Position numbers and translations under genes: made by a program
From: Euonymus europaeus
Lineage: Eukaryota; Streptophyta; Magnoliopsida; Celastrales; Celastraceae
Direction: 5' to 3'
Assembly (NCBI GenBank): GCA_963580455.1
Contig: OY756968.1
Coordinates: forward strand, 17,825,996 to 17,889,995
Length of the DNA stretch: 64,000 nt
In this document: in pieces, positions 58,970 to 64,000 of the stretch
Layout: each line of letters begins with the position of its first letter
Position numbering within the stretch: the stretch's first letter is position 1
The notes under the pieces: generated by a model
Database searches by the model: none
The model's input: the letters and a program-made list of their open reading frames with translations, nothing else
Told to the model about the DNA's origin: nothing

Positions 58970-61900
58970 AGTAATTTGACCCAGAGAGGAAGGAACTCCT
59001 CCCAAGGTGAAATGATATGAATTTACACGAGCAGACTGCCCTAGTTTAGCAAGGCCATCAACTAGACAATTGCTAATTCTAAGGACATACAATATAGAAT
59101 CATTCAATGTCTAGGTATTAGTTATTAGATCTTGAATTACAAAACCAAGAGGGAAATCGATAGCAATATGGCTGGATAAATAGTTAATCATCTCCATCAA
59201 GTCTGTCACCCTCTACTTAAGGAGTTGTCCACCCAAGCCGTGATGCCATTTGAAGGCCAAATTGGAAACTCAAAGCTTCCACCGTGAGAGGACCTCTAGC
59301 TAGTCTAACACGTTTAAACTTTAAAGCCAGAAAAGATTATGTTTCATGAGCTATCTTTTCCCATAGCTTCCACACTCCCCCATTCATCCCCCACCTTCCA
59401 AGACCCATCGACATTAACTTTTAGAATATTCAGAAGTGGCCGAAGCCATGATGAGGACTAGCATAGGACATCCTCTTCCAATCCACTTGGAGCCTTGAGC
59501 ATTCTATAAATCCCTCAAATAAAGCCTTGCCCTGGAAAAATACTACATTAGGTGGAGTAAGAGCCTTACCATGCACCACCCAGTTACATGCAAAATGAAA
59601 TACAAGATACACGTCAGAGGACCCCAATCATGAGATGATAGGATATCCATTAAACTATTCATCCAGGTTGTGAGAGATAGAGTAGGTGAATAAATACCAT
59701 GATGAACGAATGTAGCCTGTCTCTAGATTTTAAATAAATATGAACAATTCCTGAACAAATGAAGCGATGATTCAATCTCATTACCACATAGAGGACAAGA
59801 AGGTTCCAGCACCACTACTCTCCTAAGAAGATTATCCCTCGTAGGCAAGCCTTCATGCATGAGCCACCAAGTGAAAGTTTTGACTTTGTTTGGAACATTT
59901 CCTGACCATAGTTTCCTCCATTTTACAAAGTCAAAATCATAAAAACTTGAGACGATGTTGGGAGACTCATTGCCCATGGTGTCGTCTTGTGTGCCAACCC
60001 GGTTTTTCACTAACCAATAAGCCAATTTCATTGTGAATAGACCTCTACGATCATGTTACTAAAAGATTGAGTCATCATGTCTCAAACCATGAAGATGAAT
60101 TTGAATAATATCCTCAGTTTCAGAAGGTGAAAAAATGGATGAAATGAGAGAAACATTCCACCCTCTATTATTCTTTTACATTAACTCCACCACTTTCATG
60201 TTTGGATTTTTTGTACCCATTAGCGAAGAAATTATGCCAGAATGACTAGAAAGCAACCAACGGTCTTTCCAAACTGCCATAGACCTGCCATTTCCTATGC
60301 ACCAGCAGGACCCTTCCTTCACCAAATTCCGAATAGAAATTATACGTGACCGAGCATAAGAAGGAGCTGACCCTCTCGGGGCTTCCATGATTGATGAGTG
60401 GGGAAAATACTGAGCTTTAAGAACTCTAACACATAAAGATATTGGGTGTTTAATTAATCACCACAACTGTTTGGCAAGAAGTGCTTGGTTAAAATCCTGG
60501 AATTCACGTAAACCTAAGCCCCCTTCATTTTTCCTAATGCAAAGTTTCTTCCATGCTATCCAATTTACTTTATTCCTGGACCTCTTCTTTCCCCACCAAA
60601 AATCTCGCAGCAAACTATTAAGATCTTGACACAAATTCAAGGAAAACCGATAAATGCTCATAGCGTAGCAACGAATGGCTTGAGCAATAGATATCAGAGG
60701 GACTAGACGACCCACCTGAGAAAGAAACTGTTCATTCCATCCTTGAATTTTATTCCAGACTCTGTCTCTGATATAAGAAAACATGAGTTTCCAAGATCTT
60801 GCGCAAAAAATGGGCATACCCAAGTATTTCGCATCCAGCGGGAAATCGGCCATGTGTAAATAAAGCCAGAAATTCAAAAGCATCATTAGGAGTAGCTTGG
60901 CAAAAAATCATACTGTCATCGGCAAAAAATAGATGAGATATCACAAGCTCTTCACGAGATAATCGAATACCATGCAACTTTAGATCCGTAATTGATTTTT
61001 CAAGAAGAAAAATGAGGTCATCTGTACATAGCAACAACAAGTATGGGGATAGCGGGTCACCTTGCCGGAGACCCCTAGAGGGTGTGACTCCGCTTATAAT
61101 TTCCCCATTGATTACAAATGAATAAGTTACTGTAGAAATACAATTCATGATCATATCAATCAACTTTTGGTTGAAACCCATTAGCTGCATGATCGAAGCC
61201 AAAAAAGGCCACTCGGTTGCATAAGCACATGGAGATGATCTTATAGATGGCATTGCATAAACTTATTGGCCTGAATTGGGTGATTTCAACCGGATTTTGA
61301 ACATTTGGAATAAGCACCACCAGAGTGTGGTTTAGAGAAGCATGAAAATTCACAAAATCAAGAAAATCAAGGACTGTCACTGTAATTTTAGGTCCATTAG
61401 TATGCCAGTATTTCTGGTAGAAAGTTGTTGGCATTCCATCAGCACCGAGAGCTTTTGTAGGGCCAATTTGATGCACGGTCATGTGAACTTCTTCTTGAGT
61501 GAAATCTTTAATGAGGAAATGACCTCGAAAATCCAGTGAATAAATCTAGATCCCAAGTAGGAGCACTGCTAGAAAACGGGTCAAAAAAATAAGAAGAAAC
61601 AATATTGTCAATTTGATTCATACGTACACAACCTCCCTTGATTATCAAAAAGACCGGATATTGCATTATGTCTTTTTAGAGAGTTAGCCCTCTGATGAGA
61701 AAAATGAGTATTTTGGTCTCCAGCGGTCAACCACTACTGACGCGACCTTTTCCCCCATGCGATTTCTTGATAGAAAAGGATTTCATTGATTTCAGTTTCA
61801 AGTTGCTTTTGAACATCGGGTCTATGGCCAAAACCATTTGCACCTCTGATTCAATTTAATTTCTGCTCTAGAAAATTTAATCTTCTATTCGGACTAGGCA

Positions 61901-62780
61901 GCGACTCCTTCCAACTAGTTAGATTGATCTCACAATTTTTTATTCGATGAGCCACATCTTGAAGGTTATTACCATCCGAAGAGGTCCAAGCATTAGCAAT
62001 AATAGAGTCACAATTGGGGCTTTTGAACCAAACTTCCTCAAAATGGAACCGACATTTTTACTTTCCCCTCTAGCTAGTTCCAATACTCATAATAGAAAGT
62101 AAGATAGGGGAGTGGTTCGACACTGAAATAGCCAGATGAGAAACTTACTAAAAATAGACTGAGTTGATCCATGAATTAGACCGCATAAATCTGTCCAAAC
62201 GCTCCTCAATAATATTCATTGTATCCCGCTATTACTCCAAGTAAAGGGGGAACCTCAATGTCCCAAGTCATTACGCCTCCAATCTGAAATAACACTCTAG
62301 AAGTTCTACAACAGCACATGGAACCTACTGATAGATCCATGCACCTCGCTCAAAGACATGACTTTATTGAAATCTCCTCCACATATCCATGGAACATCAA
62401 AATAAGACCCGAGAGTCCTTAGAAGATACCAAAAGGCCGCCCTTTGGTTAAAGTTTGTGGTCTTTAAACATGTGTGAATCTCCATCTAGTGCCCGATGAA
62501 GGGCGATGAAGGGCATCTATGTGATTCAGAGAATATGGCTTAATTTGTACAACACTGATCTCATTTAATAGCAGCATCAAACGTCTCGAAAGACCAACAC
62601 TAGACACAACAAACCCAGCTTCAAATGCAACTTAAATTTAAAATTACTAATTTCATATTGCGGGAATTTAGTTTTAGACAAGAAAAGTAAGTCGGGCTCA
62701 TTTTGGCAGACCATCCGATGGAGGACCTGAACTAACCATGGGTTCCCGATTCCATGGCAGTTCCAACACACGATTTTCAT
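58970..62780 (-). pseudogene. LINE ORF2: endonuclease, RT, zinc knuckle and RNase H
   Basis: The endonuclease starts MKIVCWNCHGIGNPWLVQVL and DLLFLSKTKFP (EXO_ENDO fold; the usual Glu in LxET is changed). RT: GPTKALGADGMPTTFYQKYW, VLIPNVQNPVEITQFRPISL, CNAIYKIIS, then a jump to EWPFLASIMQLMGFNQKLID, LRQGDPLSPYLLLLCTDDLI and ISHLFFADDSMIFCQAT (catalytic FADD intact). The zinc-binding RVT region reads WRKLWSGNVPNKVKTFTWWL, CPLCGNEIESSLHLF. The C-terminal RNase H is only partly readable (WGSV..., HFACNWVVHGKA). An internal deletion removes RT motif A; many stops. The enzyme class copies its own RNA into genomic DNA at a nick. Confidence 0.85.
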
Positions 62781-62799
62781 GATGTCCGATATGGCTGAA

Positions 62800-63960
62800 C
62801 TCTTTCAGCCACCGTCGATAATGAATTTCCAGATTTGGATTCCATGGAAGAATAGCGAACACGCTTATTTCTAGACACTGGATCTACTTCCTGGCCTTCC
62901 TCTACAACTATGATGTTGCCGCTTGAACGCTTGGCTCAAGATAAATTAACACCCATGTTATTGTTATCTTCTCCCTCCTTATGGATATTCCCAGCTTTAT
63001 CTTTGATTTTCACCCTTTGTGTACCCTATGAACTAGTCTTCTCCCTTGGTATAGCTGGACTTGGATTATGAGTACCCGAGTCCTGGCTTTGGTAATGACC
63101 TCGGAGTCCTAACCCCCTATTTATTTGCTTTGAAGACCATGTCGCCCATGTGTATTCGTTCTTCGCAAGACTCTGATCCATTTTGGTCAATCACGGCCTG
63201 AGTATCCTGTCTCTCTCTCGCTCTACCAGCAGATAGAGATAGGACCAGATCATGGGAATTTCCTTGGCGACCACATTTCATCCCGTTGAGCTTTGAGAGG
63301 ACTCTTCCCCCCAGTGCTTTGTCATCCATTTTTTCTTTAGCAAAACTCGATTACCTTCCTCCCCACTTTTTCGCCACCAACCATGCCCCGTATTGACAAG
63401 GAATTAGAGCGTTGGCGTTTGAATCATTGAATTATTTCTGGCATCCTCGCTCCTTATGAGCCACTAAGGAGCAATAGTAACAGAAATCACATAGCCTTTC
63501 GTACTTTTGGTTCATCCAAACTGTATTCCCATTTGGAGTTCTCAAGCAACATCCCTTCCAAAACGGCCTGTCGAGAGGTATTTTCACCCTAATATGCATG
63601 AAGGAGAAAGATCCTTCCGTCTCCCCCCTTAGGGTCCATTGATAATAGTATTCCCACTGTATTTTCGAACAACTCTACAATTGAGACAGAATTGTAAACC
63701 AGAGGTAATCCCCATACGTGAATCCATATATCTAGAGAGTTGAAAATAAAATTCTCCGTCATCATACCTACCTCCCATTGGAGCAACGCCACTAGATGGT
63801 TATCGAAAAACCGTAGTCCTTCTTCCATATTTTAGCAAGTAGGAAATCATCTATGAAAAGAAATTTGAAAGTCTTCCGTCCTAGATCAAAGATTCAAACC
63901 TCCTCACAAACTCCGCACGCCATCCGGATGGTAGATTTGAAAGCCTTTTGCTTAACGGTC
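62800..63960 (-). pseudogene. LINE ORF1 (DUF4283 / zinc-knuckle type)
   Basis: Best block 63828-63589: EEGLRFFDNHLVALLQWEVG, DIWIHVWGLPLVYNSVSIVE, LFENTVGILLSMDPKG, the DUF4283 pattern common in plant LINE ORF1. Downstream text reads as a broken knuckle (KGYVISVTIAP..) and charged linker. Stops throughout. ORF1 proteins bind the element RNA. Confidence 0.75.
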
Positions 63961-64000
63961 CGACTAGATATAACTCTCCCCACTAAAATGTTTGGGTAGC

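Larger units (their letters stand above)
58915..64000 (-). mobile_element. L1-like LINE, reverse strand, running off the window
   Basis: Reads right to left: ORF1 (63960-62800), endonuclease (62780 down), reverse transcriptase (61482-60060), zinc knuckle (60031-59723) and RNase H (59627-58970). The T-rich plus-strand run near 58910-58925 could be the 3' poly-A tail. The 5' end is outside the window, so target duplications cannot be checked. Confidence 0.85.

Noticed and set aside
1..64000. CRISPR array, bacterial defence island or operon
   Set aside because: No regularly spaced short repeats with unique spacers and no prokaryotic gene order; introns, F-box and TNP2/FAR1 families mark a plant genome.
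1..64000. tRNA or rRNA genes
   Set aside because: No tRNA cloverleaf with A and B boxes or rRNA sequence was recognised by eye; a covariance-model scan would be needed to exclude them fully.

Overview
This window is from a plant nuclear genome, most likely a eudicot (I cannot name the species). It contains F-box/FBD and RNase H-like exonuclease gene remnants, plant-type transposons (FAR1/MuDR MULEs, a TNP2 CACTA, Gypsy, Copia and L1-like LINE elements, hAT-like MITEs), AT-rich intergenic DNA and intron-containing coding remnants. Only one ordinary gene looks intact: a single-exon 518-codon plant protein of unknown function at 47126-48682 (+). Almost everything else is transposon DNA or decayed genes.

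Left part (1-11118). A broken F-box/FBD-LRR gene (1012-8955, +) is split by a 6.1-kb MULE (2501-8585) sitting in one of its introns. That MULE has matching terminal inverted repeats and a 9-bp target duplication with one mismatch. It once encoded a FAR1-type transposase fused at its C-terminus to an OTU-type cysteine protease domain, and it was itself hit by a 2.7-kb solo LTR (2978-5652).

Centre (11128-42962). This 31.8-kb block is one giant nest inside a second MULE whose two ~115-bp terminal inverted repeats lie 31.6 kb apart and are still flanked by a perfect 9-bp target duplication (CATTCAGAG). Into it went a Gypsy element (14294-42221, TSD GTGTT). Into the Gypsy went a CACTA element (15173-25242, TSD TTG, in the last bases of the 5' LTR), a solo LTR in pol (29980-32267), an unassigned solo LTR (35697-37118) and a third MULE with long, nearly identical, palindrome-rich terminal repeats (37421-40263). 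Into the CACTA transposase went another solo LTR (20306-21507, TSD GTGCT). The Gypsy carries an antisense plant-mobile-domain gene between pol and the 3' LTR.

Right part (42972-64000). In order: a truncated CACTA end; LTR remnants with short tandem repeats; a solo LTR with a perfect TSD (45112-45879); the intact gene; a reverse-strand Gypsy RT fragment cut by an hAT-like MITE with a perfect 8-bp TSD; a 3'-5' exonuclease pseudogene cut by a MITE-like insert; a degraded reverse-strand Copia element; and the 3' ~5 kb of a reverse-strand L1-like LINE running off the window end.

The nesting fixes a relative order of insertion without dating: FAR1 MULE, then Gypsy, then CACTA, then the solo LTR inside the CACTA. 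The long-TIR MULE looks youngest by TIR identity. No operon-like or new multi-gene defence system is visible. The items most worth following are the transposase-OTU fusion, the long-TIR palindromic MULE, the antisense PMD gene and the intact unknown gene.
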